From Streptomyces albus subsp. albus (GTDB lineage: Bacteria > Actinomycetota > Actinomycetes > Streptomycetales > Streptomycetaceae), in NCBI RefSeq assembly GCF_000725885.1, contig NZ_JODR01000003.1:240377-304376 (forward strand): a stretch of DNA of 64,000 nt, in the 5' to 3' direction. The translations under genes and the position numbers were made by a program. Each line of letters starts with the position of its first letter. The first letter of the stretch is position 1. Under the pieces are notes generated by a model. It saw only the letters and a list, made by a program, of their open reading frames with translations. It was not told where the DNA came from and did no database searches. Positions 7,660 to 16,709 of this stretch are shown here, piece by piece.

Positions 7660-8916
7660 TCACTCCGCGTCGTCCTGCCGGGGGTTGACGGCCACCACGT
7701 CGCCGATCACCACCACGGCGGGCGGGCGCACCCCCTCGGCCGCGGCCCGGTCCGCGACAGTGGCCAGCGTGGCGTCCACCCGGCGCTCGGTGGCCATGGT
7801 GCCCTCCTGTACGACGGCGACCGGGGTGTCGTCGGGGCGGCCGTGCGCGCGCAGGGTCGCCGCGATGGCGCCCAGGTTCTCCACGGCCATCAGCAGCACC
7901 AGGGTGCCGCGCAGCCGGGCCAGGGCGGGCCAGTCCACCAGCGACCGCGGATCGTCGGGGGCCACATGGCCGCTGACCACCGTGAACTCGTGGGCCACAC
8001 CCCGGTGCGTGACGGGGATGCCGGCCGAGCCCGGCACGCTGATGGAGCTGGAGATGCCCGGCACCACCGTGACCTCGATGCCCTCGGCCGCCAGCTGCTG
8101 GGCCTCCTCCATGCCCCGCCCGAAGACGAACGGGTCACCGCCCTTGAGCCGCACCACGGACCTGCCGGCCTTGGCGTGCTCGACCAGCACCGCGTTGATG
8201 GCCTCCTGCGCCATCGCCCGGCCGTAGGGGATCTTCGCCGCATCGATGACCTCGACGTGCGGCGGGAGTTCGGCCAGCAGATCGCGCGGGCCGAGCCGGT
8301 CGGCGACGACCACGTCCGCCTGCGCCAGCAGCCGCCGCCCGCGCACGGTGATCAGATCCGGGTCGCCCGGCCCCCCGCCGACGAGCGCGACGCCCGCCCT
8401 GCGGGGCCCGTGCGCGCCGGCCGCCAGAGAGCCGTCGCCGAGCCGCGCGACGATGGCGTCACGTATCGCCGCCGCGCGGCGCGGGTCGCGCCCGGCCGCC
8501 CCGTGCACCCCGCTGGTGAGGACGGCGACCGTGATGCCGTCGCTGCGGCCGGTCGCCGGGGTCCAGGCGGTGCCCTCGTCCGCGTCGTCCGCCCGTACGC
8601 ACCACACCCGGCGGGCCTCCGCCTCGGCGGTGACCGCCGCGTTGACGGCGGGGTCGTCGGTGGCCGCGATGGCGTACCAGGCGTCCGCCAGATCGCCCTC
8701 CCGCCAGACCCGGCGCTCCCAGGTGATCTCACCGCCGGCCGCCATCGCCTCCACGGACGGCGTGACCCGGGGCGCGACCAGGGTGACCTCGGCGCCGGCC
8801 GCCAGCAGCGCGGGCAGCCGGCGCTGTGCGACGGTGCCACCGCCCACCAGCACGACGCGGCGCCCGGCCAGGCGGAGTCCTACGGGGTAGGCGGGGGTGG
8901 CGGAGGTTTCCGGCAT
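7660..8916 (-). CDS. cysG: siroheme synthase / uroporphyrinogen-III C-methyltransferase (CysG-type)
   Basis: A 418-residue two-domain enzyme. The N-terminal Rossmann domain (RRVVLVGGGTVAQRR, AIAATDDPAVN) matches the precorrin-2 dehydrogenase/ferrochelatase half of CysG. The C-terminal half (ALVGGGPGDPDLIT, VRLKGGDPFVFGRG, VVPGISSSISVPGSAGIPVTHRG) is a SAM-dependent uroporphyrinogen-III methyltransferase. Together they make precorrin-2 and siroheme; precorrin-2 also feeds cobalamin, fitting the adjacent corrinoid genes. Two ATGs compete: 8916 has AGAAGG eleven bases upstream, while 8928 touches the same AGAAGG, so 8916 is preferred. A terminator hairpin (9089-9123) separates it from the BluB-CobT gene. 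Confidence 0.87.
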   Translation of the reverse strand: MPETSATPAYPVGLRLAGRRVVLVGGGTVAQRRLPALLAAGAEVTLVAPRVTPSVEAMAAGGEITWERRVWREGDLADAWYAIAATDDPAVNAAVTAEAEARRVWCVRADDADEGTAWTPATGRSDGITVAVLTSGVHGAAGRDPRRAAAIRDAIVARLGDGSLAAGAHGPRRAGVALVGGGPGDPDLITVRGRRLLAQADVVVADRLGPRDLLAELPPHVEVIDAAKIPYGRAMAQEAINAVLVEHAKAGRSVVRLKGGDPFVFGRGMEEAQQLAAEGIEVTVVPGISSSISVPGSAGIPVTHRGVAHEFTVVSGHVAPDDPRSLVDWPALARLRGTLVLLMAVENLGAIAATLRAHGRPDDTPVAVVQEGTMATERRVDATLATVADRAAAEGVRPPAVVVIGDVVAVNPRQDDAE

Positions 8917-9088
8917 CGGGGACGGCATCCTTCTCGGGGTGGAACCGGCTCGCGGCACAGCCGGCGACGACGCCGCTGCGGCGGTGGAGCGGCCGGGGAC
9001 GGTGGGGACGGGGAACGGTGGGGACAGCTTAGGCGGGGGGCGACCGTACGGGCTGTTCCGCAGGTCACGCAGGGCCCGCGATACGGAA

Positions 9089-9123
9089 GGGCAGGCGCTC
9101 CCCATGCCGGTGAGCGCCTGCCC
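9089..9123 (-). terminator. terminator after the BluB-CobT gene
   Basis: GGGCAGGCGCTC and its exact complement form a 12-bp stem with an 11-base loop, 37 bases after the stop codon. It implies cysG has its own promoter, unless read-through is high. Confidence 0.7.
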
Positions 9124-9159
9124 CCAGGTCGCGCGATCGCCCCGAGATGTACGGGCCGC

Positions 9160-12100
9160 TCAGCCCTTCTCGGTGACGCCCGCGGCGTCGAACGTGGCGA
9201 CCTCGTGCATGGCGCGGGCGGCGCTCTGCACCATGGGCAGCGCGAGCAGCGCACCCGTGCCCTCGCCCAGCCGCAGGTCGAGATCCACCAGCGGGCGCAG
9301 CCCCAGCTTCGTGAGCGCGGCGACATGGCCCGGCTCCGCACTGCGGTGGCCCGCGATGCACGCGGCGAGCGCCTCGGGCGCCACCGCGCGGGCCACCAGG
9401 GCGGCGGCCCCGGCACTCACCCCGTCGAGGATGACCGGCGTACGCAGCGACGCCGCACCGAGGATCAGCCCGACCATCGCCGCGTGCTCCAGCCCGCCGA
9501 ACGCCGCCAGCATGCCGAACGGGTCGGCCGCGTCCGGCTGGTGCAGCTCCAGCGCCCGGCGGACCACCTCGATCTTGCGGGCGTGCGTCTCGTCGTTGAT
9601 GCCGGTGCCCCGCCCGGTCACCTCCGCGGCGTCCACACCGGTGCAGGCGGCGATCAGCGCGGCGGACGCCGTGGTGTTGGCGATCCCCATCTCCCCGGTG
9701 AGCAGCGCCTTGTTGCCGGCCGCCACCAGATCGCGGGCGGTCTCGATGCCGACCTCCACGGCCCGCTCGACCTCTTCGCGGGTGAGCGCCGGGCCCGCCG
9801 TCATGTCTGCGGTGCCCGGACGGATCTTGCGGGGCAGCAGACCGGGCTGCGCGGGAAGCTCCGCGGCGACCCCGACGTCCACCACGCACACCTCGGCGCC
9901 CACCTGGTTGGCGAACGCGTTGCAGACCGCGCCGCCGCCCAGGAAGTTCCCCACCATCTGGGCGGTGACCTCCTGCGGCCACGGCGTAACCCCCTGCGCG
10001 TGCACCCCGTGGTCCCCCGCGAAGACCGCCACGGCGGCCGGCTCCGGGATCGGCGGCGGGCACTTGCGGGAGAGCCCGCACAGCTGCGCGGAGATGATCT
10101 CCAGCATGCCGAGCGCACCGGACGGTTTCGTCATCCGCTTCTGCCGCTCCCACGCCTCGCCGAGCGCCTTGGCGTCCAGCGGTCGGATGGTGCCCAGCGT
10201 CTCGGCGAGCATGCCGGTGGGCTCCGCGCCCGGCAGCGCACGGCGCCCGTACGACTCGTCGTGCACGACCCACGAGAGGGGACGCCGCTTCGACCAGCCC
10301 GCCTGCATCAGCTCCGGCTCGTCAGGAAACTCGTCCACGTACCCGACGCACAGGTACGCCACGACCTCCAGATGCTCGGGCAGCTCCAGCGCCCGCACCA
10401 GCTCCCGCTCGTCGAAGAAGCTGACCCAGCCGACGCCCAGCCCCTCGGCCCGCGCCGCCAGCCACAGGTTCTCCACCGCCAGCGCGGCGGAGTACGGCGC
10501 CATCTGCGGCTGCGTCTGGCGGCCCAGCGTGTGCCGGCCGCCGCGCGTGCGGTCCGCGGTCACCACGATGTTGACCGGGGTGTCGAGGATCGCCTCGATC
10601 TTCATCTTCTTGAACTGCTTCGCCCGGCCCTTGGGCAGCGACTTCGCGTACGCGTCCCGCTGCCGCTCGGCCATCTCATGCATGGCCCGCCGGGTCTCCT
10701 CCGAGCGGATCACCACGAAGTCCCACGGCTGGGAGTGCCCGACGCTGGGCGCCGTGTGCGCCGCCTCCAGCACCCGGAGCAGCACCTCGTGCGGGATCGG
10801 GTCGGAACGGAAGCCGTTACGGATGTCCCGCCGCTCCCGCATCAGCCGGTGCACGGCCTCCCGTTCGGCCGCCGCGTACCCCGGCGCGGGCTCGCCCACC
10901 GGCTCCTCCGAACTCCCGGGGGCGCCTTCCTGGGCGTCGCCGCCCTCGCCCTGCCCGTCCTCGTGCCGGGTGTCGCTGTCCGTTTCCTGTCCGGAGCCGC
11001 CCTGGGCGTTGCCGCCTGCCTCCTGGCCGGTGTGCTCGGCGGTTGCGGGGGCCGGTGCCGGTGCGGTGGCCGGTTCCGCTGCCGTCGCCTCGCCGTCGGT
11101 GGGGGCGTTGCCGTCGGCCGGTTCGGTGGCCTCCTCCGTGTCGGCCGGGACCTCGGCCGGGGCGTCCGCCCCGGTGGTGGCCGGCTCCGGGGCTGCCGCC
11201 TCCTCGGTTGCGGCGTCAGCCGTGGCCGTGTCGGTTGCGGGGGTCTCGGCGGTGGGGGCCTCGCCCGCGGGGGCGTCGGCGCCGGCCGCCGGGGCCTGCT
11301 CCTGGTCCGTACGGGTCCCGGTGTCCGCCGTCGAGGCTGCCTCGTCCTCCGCGGGGGCCGTCTCGGCGGCGGCCTGCTCCGCGGCGGGCCCGGTCGGGTC
11401 GGCGGGCTCACCGCTCCCGGCGTCGGAGGCGGCGCCCTCGTCCGGAACGCTGCTTCCCTCCGCTCCTTCCTCGGCGCCTGCGGCCTCGGGGGACGGCGCC
11501 GTACCGGCCGTCTCACCGGCGCCGCCGGCCTCGGTGGGCTGGGCGGTGCTCGCGGCGGCATCGTCGGCGGGCGCCTCAGCCGTTGCCGGCTCCGCGCCGG
11601 ATGCCTCGGACACGGTGCTCCCCTCGGCAGCGGACTCCACCGGTCCGGTTTCGGCGCCGGCGACGGCCTCGTCGCCGGCCGATTCGGCGGTGGCGGTTCC
11701 GGCTTCTGCGGCTTCGGCGTCTACGGCTTCGGCGCTGTCCGCGGCTTCGGGCGCGGACGGCTCGGTACCGACGGTCTCGGCGGCAACCGTTCCGGCGTCC
11801 GCCGCTTCGGCACCCGTGGCTTCCGCGTCGGCGGGCTCAGCGGTGGTGGTGGGCTCAGTGGTGGCGGGCTCCGCCGGTGCGGCCCCCGCCGGTGCGGTCT
11901 GCTCGGCGTCGGCGGCGGTGCCGGTCCCGGCCGTGCCGGGTTCCGCGTCGGTGGTCTCCTCGGCGGCGGGCGCGTCACCGACGGGCTCCGGCTGGGCGGG
12001 GGCGGCCTCCGCGGCATCCGCCGTCGCAGCCCCCGCGGCGGTCCCGTCGGCGGGAGTCCCGTCGGCGGCGGCCCCGTCGGCAGGGTTGCCCTCAGCGGGG

Positions 12101-14241
12101 GTCTCCGCGCCTGCGGCTCCGTCAGTGGCCGGCTCGGCGGCGGCCTCGGGGGCGGCGGCCTCGGCCGTGGCGGCCTCGGGTCCGGCCGGCTCGGCGACCG
12201 GCTGGGCCGCTCCCTCGGCGGAGGCCTGCGCTGTGGCCGCGTCGGGGGATGCGGGGGCCGTGGCCTGGCCGGGGATGACGGGGGCCTGCGTCCCGGCGCT
12301 GTTCTGGTCGTCCGTCGCAGGGTTTATGGGCGGTGCCGTGGACGCCGTCGGCTGCTCCCCGCCCTGCGCCGGGACGGTCGGCAGCGTGCCGGGCTGTGCC
12401 TCCTGCCGGGGCGCGGGCACCGCGTCGGTGCCGTCGGCGCCGCTCGCAGCGGGTGCCCCCGCCTGGGCGTCCGGCGTCTGGCCGGGAGCCGGTGCGGTGG
12501 TGCCGGTGGTGCCGTCGGGCTGGTCGCCGGACGTGGATTCCTGCGGCCGGACGCCGCCGTCCGCCTCCGGTGCGCCGGGCGCCGGTGCCGCGGGAGCGAC
12601 CGTTTCTGCCGTGGTGGCGGCTTCCGCCGGCGCCGCCGTGGCGCCCTGGGCGGTCTGCTGGGCGACGCCCTGCGCGGTGCCTTCCGCGGCGGGCTGCGGC
12701 TGCTGTTCCGCTGCCACGGGATGCTGCTGGGGCTGCTCGGGCGGGAGTTGGGCCAGCTGCGGCCCGGGCAGTGGTTCCTCGACGGCGACGGGCGCGGCGG
12801 CCCCAGGGGCTGCCTCGGCGGTCAGAACGGCCTGGGAGCCCTGCCCGCTCGCCTCCTCCTGCTGGGGTGTGTCGTTCTGCGCGGTCGCGGCTTGCTGTCC
12901 GGCCGCCGCCTGCTCCGCCACGGCCTGGTCCGCCACCGGCTGTTGCGTCGCGGTCCGGTCCACCGGCGTGTCCGCCACGGCCTGTTGCGCGGTCTGCTCG
13001 GCGACGGCCTGCTCCGGCAGGGGCTGTTCCGTCGCGGCCGGCTCGGAGGCGCCGGTGTTCTGCTGCTGCGGGGCGGCCTGCTGCTCCGGAGCCTGCTGCG
13101 CCGCGCTCTGCGGGTCCATGACAGCGGGACCCGCAGACGCCTGCTCGGCGGGCTGCTCTCCGCCCGCGGGGGCGGGAGCCGGGGCCTGCTGGGCGGCGGC
13201 TGCCTGCTGGGGCTGCGCGTCGCCCGGCTGGGAGGGCTGCGGCTGAGCACCAGGCTGCTGCGGCTGCTCCGCCGGCAGTGCGCCGTCCGTGGGCGCCGCC
13301 GCGGGCTGCACCACGCCGCCCGACCGCCCGGCCGGGGCGCCTTGGACGGGGGCCGCCTGCGGCATGGCCTGCTGCGCGGTGGGGCGCTCGGACAGGGGCC
13401 GTACCGTTCCGGACTGCTCGGGCACCGGCGGGCCGAGATGCAGGGGACGGCGGGTGCCATGACTGGGAGTGCTGTGGGTGGAGGTCTGCGCGGGACGCGG
13501 CTGCTGCGGCGCGCGTACGGCGGAGGCATCACCGGCGGCCGTGTCCCCGTCGGCCTCGTGCTGTGCAGGTGCAGGTGCCGCGGCCGGTACGGCGTCCGGC
13601 TGCGGGGCGGCGGCGCCGGGCTGGGGCTGCGCGCCGTCGGGCTGGGAGGCCGGGGGCTGCGCGCCGGGCTGCGGTTCGGCGGCGGGCATCGCGCCCGGGG
13701 TGCCGTTCTGCGCGTAGGCGGCGCCCTCCTGGGGGGCGAATCCGGGTGCGGCGTAGCCGTTGTCGCCCTCGTACCCGGCGGCGCCGTAGGCGTCGGTCGC
13801 GGCGTAGGTGCCGTCCTGCGGGTAGGGCGCGGGCTGCTGCGTCAACTGGGCGTCGTGCACGGGCTGCTGGCCGGCCGCCGCCTGTGCGGGGGCCTGCGGG
13901 GCGTAGGCGTACGCGTAGCCGCCGGCCTCGGGCATGGGGCCCGGCTGTCCGGGCTGGGGCTGCGGCATCGGCTGGGCCTGCGCCTGTGGTTGCCGGGCGG
14001 TGCCGGGAGCCGGCTGCTCGGTCCAGGCGCCCTGGGCGGAGGGCATCAGGAGCAGGTCCTCGTCCTCCTGGAGGTCGGACGCGCCGTGGGGGTCGTGCAC
14101 GGCGTCGTGCGGCTCCGCACCGCCGGCCGGGTCGGCGAAGGGGTAGGCGCCGGGGGCCGGGACGCCCGGCTGCCCCTCCTGCTGCTGCCCGCCTGCGTTC
14201 TCCGGCAGCCCCTCTCCCGGGATCTGACCGGTGTCACTCAT
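9160..14241 (-). CDS. cobT: BluB-CobT fusion with giant low-complexity N-terminus
   Basis: A 1,693-residue protein in three parts. Residues 1 to about 1,115 are low-complexity: first Gln/Pro/Gly/Tyr-rich, then repetitive Ala/Glu/Thr/Pro, with no recognisable domain or membrane span. About 1,120-1,335 is a BluB-like flavin oxidoreductase (RRDIRNGF, APSVGHSQPWDFVVI, GLGVGWVSFF), which makes 5,6-dimethylbenzimidazole from reduced FMN. About 1,345-1,693 is CobT (GEMGIANTTASAALIAACTG, DLRLGEGTGALLALP with the catalytic Glu), which joins the base to phosphoribose. So the cobalamin lower ligand is made and activated by one chain. ATG at 14241 is preceded by GAGGGGA. The low-complexity part is open in one frame for over 3.3 kb. 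Confidence 0.85.
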   Translation of the reverse strand: MSDTGQIPGEGLPENAGGQQQEGQPGVPAPGAYPFADPAGGAEPHDAVHDPHGASDLQEDEDLLLMPSAQGAWTEQPAPGTARQPQAQAQPMPQPQPGQPGPMPEAGGYAYAYAPQAPAQAAAGQQPVHDAQLTQQPAPYPQDGTYAATDAYGAAGYEGDNGYAAPGFAPQEGAAYAQNGTPGAMPAAEPQPGAQPPASQPDGAQPQPGAAAPQPDAVPAAAPAPAQHEADGDTAAGDASAVRAPQQPRPAQTSTHSTPSHGTRRPLHLGPPVPEQSGTVRPLSERPTAQQAMPQAAPVQGAPAGRSGGVVQPAAAPTDGALPAEQPQQPGAQPQPSQPGDAQPQQAAAAQQAPAPAPAGGEQPAEQASAGPAVMDPQSAAQQAPEQQAAPQQQNTGASEPAATEQPLPEQAVAEQTAQQAVADTPVDRTATQQPVADQAVAEQAAAGQQAATAQNDTPQQEEASGQGSQAVLTAEAAPGAAAPVAVEEPLPGPQLAQLPPEQPQQHPVAAEQQPQPAAEGTAQGVAQQTAQGATAAPAEAATTAETVAPAAPAPGAPEADGGVRPQESTSGDQPDGTTGTTAPAPGQTPDAQAGAPAASGADGTDAVPAPRQEAQPGTLPTVPAQGGEQPTASTAPPINPATDDQNSAGTQAPVIPGQATAPASPDAATAQASAEGAAQPVAEPAGPEAATAEAAAPEAAAEPATDGAAGAETPAEGNPADGAAADGTPADGTAAGAATADAAEAAPAQPEPVGDAPAAEETTDAEPGTAGTGTAADAEQTAPAGAAPAEPATTEPTTTAEPADAEATGAEAADAGTVAAETVGTEPSAPEAADSAEAVDAEAAEAGTATAESAGDEAVAGAETGPVESAAEGSTVSEASGAEPATAEAPADDAAASTAQPTEAGGAGETAGTAPSPEAAGAEEGAEGSSVPDEGAASDAGSGEPADPTGPAAEQAAAETAPAEDEAASTADTGTRTDQEQAPAAGADAPAGEAPTAETPATDTATADAATEEAAAPEPATTGADAPAEVPADTEEATEPADGNAPTDGEATAAEPATAPAPAPATAEHTGQEAGGNAQGGSGQETDSDTRHEDGQGEGGDAQEGAPGSSEEPVGEPAPGYAAAEREAVHRLMRERRDIRNGFRSDPIPHEVLLRVLEAAHTAPSVGHSQPWDFVVIRSEETRRAMHEMAERQRDAYAKSLPKGRAKQFKKMKIEAILDTPVNIVVTADRTRGGRHTLGRQTQPQMAPYSAALAVENLWLAARAEGLGVGWVSFFDERELVRALELPEHLEVVAYLCVGYVDEFPDEPELMQAGWSKRRPLSWVVHDESYGRRALPGAEPTGMLAETLGTIRPLDAKALGEAWERQKRMTKPSGALGMLEIISAQLCGLSRKCPPPIPEPAAVAVFAGDHGVHAQGVTPWPQEVTAQMVGNFLGGGAVCNAFANQVGAEVCVVDVGVAAELPAQPGLLPRKIRPGTADMTAGPALTREEVERAVEVGIETARDLVAAGNKALLTGEMGIANTTASAALIAACTGVDAAEVTGRGTGINDETHARKIEVVRRALELHQPDAADPFGMLAAFGGLEHAAMVGLILGAASLRTPVILDGVSAGAAALVARAVAPEALAACIAGHRSAEPGHVAALTKLGLRPLVDLDLRLGEGTGALLALPMVQSAARAMHEVATFDAAGVTEKG

Positions 14242-14350
14242 GCGTTCCCCTCGCGCATCGCTGGTGCTCCTTCCAACCCGGCGGACGGACCGCCGCGCCC
14301 CGTGATGAAGAACGAGCACGCACTCCGTGCGGCACGTGCCTCCGCCTCCA

Positions 14351-14380
14351 CTATTCGGACAAGGACGGACGAAGCGTCAA
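14351..14380 (-). promoter_or_regulatory. candidate promoter of the BluB-CobT gene
   Basis: On the minus strand TTGACG (14375-14380), an 18-bp spacer and GAATAG (14351-14356) lie about 110 bases before the start. The -35 is good, the -10 moderate. The 255-bp spacer holds a GCCACTG word by chance but no other part of a cobalamin riboswitch. Confidence 0.35.
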
Positions 14381-14496
14381 CCCCGAACAGTGGCACAACA
14401 GTCCATCAGCCTACCCGCCGCCGGAGTGGCCCGCGGGCCACGGGTGGGAGAGAAACCGCACTTCGCCGGGGTTCGTCCGGGAGGAAACGCGGGGGT

Positions 14497-15741
14497 TCAG
14501 TTCCGGATGCCGGACAGCAGGAAGACCACGGTCCGTTCGGTTTCGGTCCACTCCGCGGGCTCCAGTCCGACGGACTGGAGCAGGGCGCATTCGACGGTGT
14601 ATCCGCGTTCCGTGAGCGCCCTTCCCAACGCCTCCGCCTCATCCCTGGTGGCCGCGTGGGTGACGATGCGCGCGGGACGCCGGTCGGCCACCGCGGTGAC
14701 GGTGGCCGCTCCCCCGCCGCCGACGCGGACCACGTCCGGTTCGGGCAGGTCCTCCAGCACGTGCGGGGCGACGCCGTGCACGGTCTCCAGTTGGACGCCG
14801 AAGCGGCGGGCGGCGGCGCGCACACGGGCGCAGGCGTCGGCGTCGGCGTCGACGGCGATGACGGCCGCGCCGAAGCGGGCGGCTTCCACGGCGAGCGCTC
14901 CGCTGCCGGCGCCGATGTCCCACACCAGGTCGCCGACGCGGGGCCCCAGGCGGGCGAGTTGGGCGACGCGCAGCTGCGGCGCCTCCCCGGCCCGTTGCCC
15001 GGCGGCGGCGCCGGGCTCCCCCTCCCCCGCGTACTCGGCGACCGGCAGCCCCCAGCCGCGGACGGCGGGCGGGTAGCCGACCTCGTGCCCGGCGAGCCAG
15101 GCGGTGCCCTGGGGCGCGCCGGTGTCGGCTCCGGCGCCGGTGCCGCCGACGACGATGACGACGTTGGGATCGCGCCAGGTGTGGTCGGCGACCTTGTCGG
15201 AGGTGAGCACCGTCATCTGCTCGCGGTCGGTGCCCAGCGCCTCGCAGATGACGAAGGTGCGGTGGACGCCGTCGAGCAACAGGGCCAGTTCCGCGGGGCC
15301 GGCGCCGGGCGAGGTGAGGACGGCGACCTTCTTGTGGGCGCGGCAGACGTTGACCGCGCGGCGCAGCGTACGGCTGTTGGCGACGACGAGCTGGGCGTCG
15401 TCCCAGGGCATTCCGGCGCGGGCGAACGCGGCGGCGATGGCCGAGACGGCGGGGACGACCTCGACCTCCAGGCCGTGCTCGGGGGCGCGCAGGGTGCGTA
15501 CGACACCGAAGAAGCCGGGGTCGCCGTCGGCGAGGACGACGGCGGAGCCGCGGTGCCGGGCGATGCGGCGTGCCGCGAGGGTGGCGCTGCCGAGCCGGAT
15601 GCGTTCGGCGTGCGGCGGCACCTCGGGCAGCGCCAGGTGGTGTGCGGCTCCGGCGACGAGGGTGGCCGCTCCGAGCGCCGAGCGGGCGGCGTCCGTCAGC
15701 GGCGAGCCGTCCCACCCGATCACGGTGACGCGGTCGGCCAT
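14497..15741 (-). CDS. cobL: precorrin-6Y C5,15-methyltransferase (CbiE-CbiT fusion)
   Basis: A 414-residue bifunctional corrinoid enzyme. Residues 1 to about 210 are a tetrapyrrole methylase (CbiE) with VTVIGWDGSPL, ADGDPGFFG and VVPAVSAIAAAFARAG. The C-terminal half is a class I SAM methyltransferase/decarboxylase (CbiT) with VWDIGAGSGALAVEAARFG. The fused enzyme (CobL in the aerobic pathway) methylates precorrin-6B at C5 and C15 and removes a carboxyl. A Gly/Ala-rich linker (about 225-270) joins the halves. The ATG at 15741 starts MADRVTVIGW directly. It lies upstream of the BluB-CobT gene with a 255-bp gap, so the two may be separately transcribed. Confidence 0.87.
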   Translation of the reverse strand: MADRVTVIGWDGSPLTDAARSALGAATLVAGAAHHLALPEVPPHAERIRLGSATLAARRIARHRGSAVVLADGDPGFFGVVRTLRAPEHGLEVEVVPAVSAIAAAFARAGMPWDDAQLVVANSRTLRRAVNVCRAHKKVAVLTSPGAGPAELALLLDGVHRTFVICEALGTDREQMTVLTSDKVADHTWRDPNVVIVVGGTGAGADTGAPQGTAWLAGHEVGYPPAVRGWGLPVAEYAGEGEPGAAAGQRAGEAPQLRVAQLARLGPRVGDLVWDIGAGSGALAVEAARFGAAVIAVDADADACARVRAAARRFGVQLETVHGVAPHVLEDLPEPDVVRVGGGGAATVTAVADRRPARIVTHAATRDEAEALGRALTERGYTVECALLQSVGLEPAEWTETERTVVFLLSGIRN

Positions 15742-15845
15742 GCTGGGGGTCTCCTGGCTGGTCAGTGCTCATCGCAGGTCGGGGCCCACTGAGGGTACCC
15801 CCTCCGGCCAGGGGCAGGGCCGTCAGCACCCGTGCGGCAGGGCCG

Positions 15846-16568
15846 TCACCAGGCGCGTGGCGTCAGCTGTTCGAAGCTGCCGTCGATGTCCTCGGGGAGC
15901 AGGCTCCAGACGATCAGGTCGGTGCGGATCTCGGCCCAGTCGCCGTCCCCGTTCGCGGTGTCCGCCCCGGCGCGGGGAAGGGTGCCGCCTCCGGTGTGCG
16001 GGACCGCCCAGTTGCGGGGGTGGGTGCCGGCTCCGGTGTGGGGGATCGCCCAGTTCTCGGTGCGGGTGCGGGCTATCCCCGCGTGGCGCAGCACGCCCTC
16101 GCTGATGCAGCCGAGCTTCTGGGCGACCTGCTGGGCGGCGGTGTTGTCGGCGGCGGTGCGGATCTCCAGGCGTTCGAACTTCTGGTCGTGGAAGAGCCAC
16201 TGGGCGACGGCCTGGAGCGATTCGGAGGCGTAGCCCTCGCCGCGGGCCCAGGAGGCGGTGGCGTAGACGGCCTCGGCCGACAGGACCCGCCAGTCGGCGC
16301 CGCGCAGTTCGACGGAGCCGACGAGCCGCTGGGTGAGGAGTTCGGTGACGGCGAAGACGATGCCCTCGCCGCTGGTGCGCCGGCCGGGCGCGTGGCGGGT
16401 GACGAAGTCGTGGGCCTCGGTGCGGGTGTAGGGGACGGGCGTGCCCATCCAGGCGGCGATCTGGTCGTCGGCCATCATCTCGGTCAGCGCGGGGACGTCC
16501 GCTTCCTCGAACGGGCGCAGCACGAGCCGGTCCGTGCTGATCGTGGTGTCCGGGAAGGTCGAGGTCAT
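15846..16568 (-). CDS. GNAT N-acetyltransferase with internal 14-residue duplication
   Basis: A 240-residue acetyltransferase of the RimJ/RimL-like GNAT branch (TDRLVLRPFEEADVPAL; SAEAVYATASWARGEGYASE carries the acetyl-CoA loop; FERLEIRTAADNTAAQQVAQKLG is motif B). It should transfer acetyl from acetyl-CoA to an amine or a protein N-terminus; the substrate is unknown. Near residue 170 two consecutive copies of a 14-residue unit (NWAIPHTGAGTHPR, then NWAVPHTGGGTLPR) precede the final strand, matching a 42-bp tandem repeat in the DNA. The insertion falls in a loop and leaves the frame intact. Substrate prediction from context is not possible. Confidence 0.8.
   Translation of the reverse strand: MTSTFPDTTISTDRLVLRPFEEADVPALTEMMADDQIAAWMGTPVPYTRTEAHDFVTRHAPGRRTSGEGIVFAVTELLTQRLVGSVELRGADWRVLSAEAVYATASWARGEGYASESLQAVAQWLFHDQKFERLEIRTAADNTAAQQVAQKLGCISEGVLRHAGIARTRTENWAIPHTGAGTHPRNWAVPHTGGGTLPRAGADTANGDGDWAEIRTDLIVWSLLPEDIDGSFEQLTPRAW
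15972..16055. repeat. 42-bp tandem duplication inside the GNAT gene
   Basis: Two adjoining 42-bp copies (15972-16013 and 16014-16055) that differ at only a few positions. Since 42 is a multiple of three the reading frame is kept and 14 residues are duplicated. Confidence 0.85.
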
Positions 16569-16622
16569 GCGCCGCTCCTACACGTCGGGGTGCACAGCAT
16601 GCAGCATCGGCACCGGGATGTG

Positions 16623-16659
16623 CAGCGCCGGGCCCCCTCGGCGGGTGGACCCGGCGCTG
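16623..16659 (-). terminator. terminator after metIQ
   Basis: CAGCGCCGGG and its complement form a 10-bp stem with a 17-base loop, about 50 bases beyond the metIQ stop. Confidence 0.55.
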
Positions 16660-16709
16660 TTGAGAAGACTTGTCGACACGGGGACTTTCCCCGGTTCAGG
16701 CCGAGGGGT

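Noticed and set aside
8897..13246. A second plus-strand open frame of 1,449 codons rich in Ala/Ser/Val
   Set aside because: Also antisense to the low-complexity part of BluB-CobT; no domains, ribosome site or promoter.
14380..14400. GCCACTG word upstream of the BluB-CobT gene as a cobalamin riboswitch B12 box
   Set aside because: None of the other conserved cobalamin-riboswitch elements could be found around it, so it is probably chance.
7843..15792. A plus-strand open frame of about 2,650 codons opposite the corrinoid genes
   Set aside because: It is antisense to cysG, BluB-CobT and cobL, whose minus-strand products have clear enzyme motifs. The plus-strand product is Gly/Arg/Leu-rich with no domain; it is open only because stops are rare in GC-rich antisense frames.
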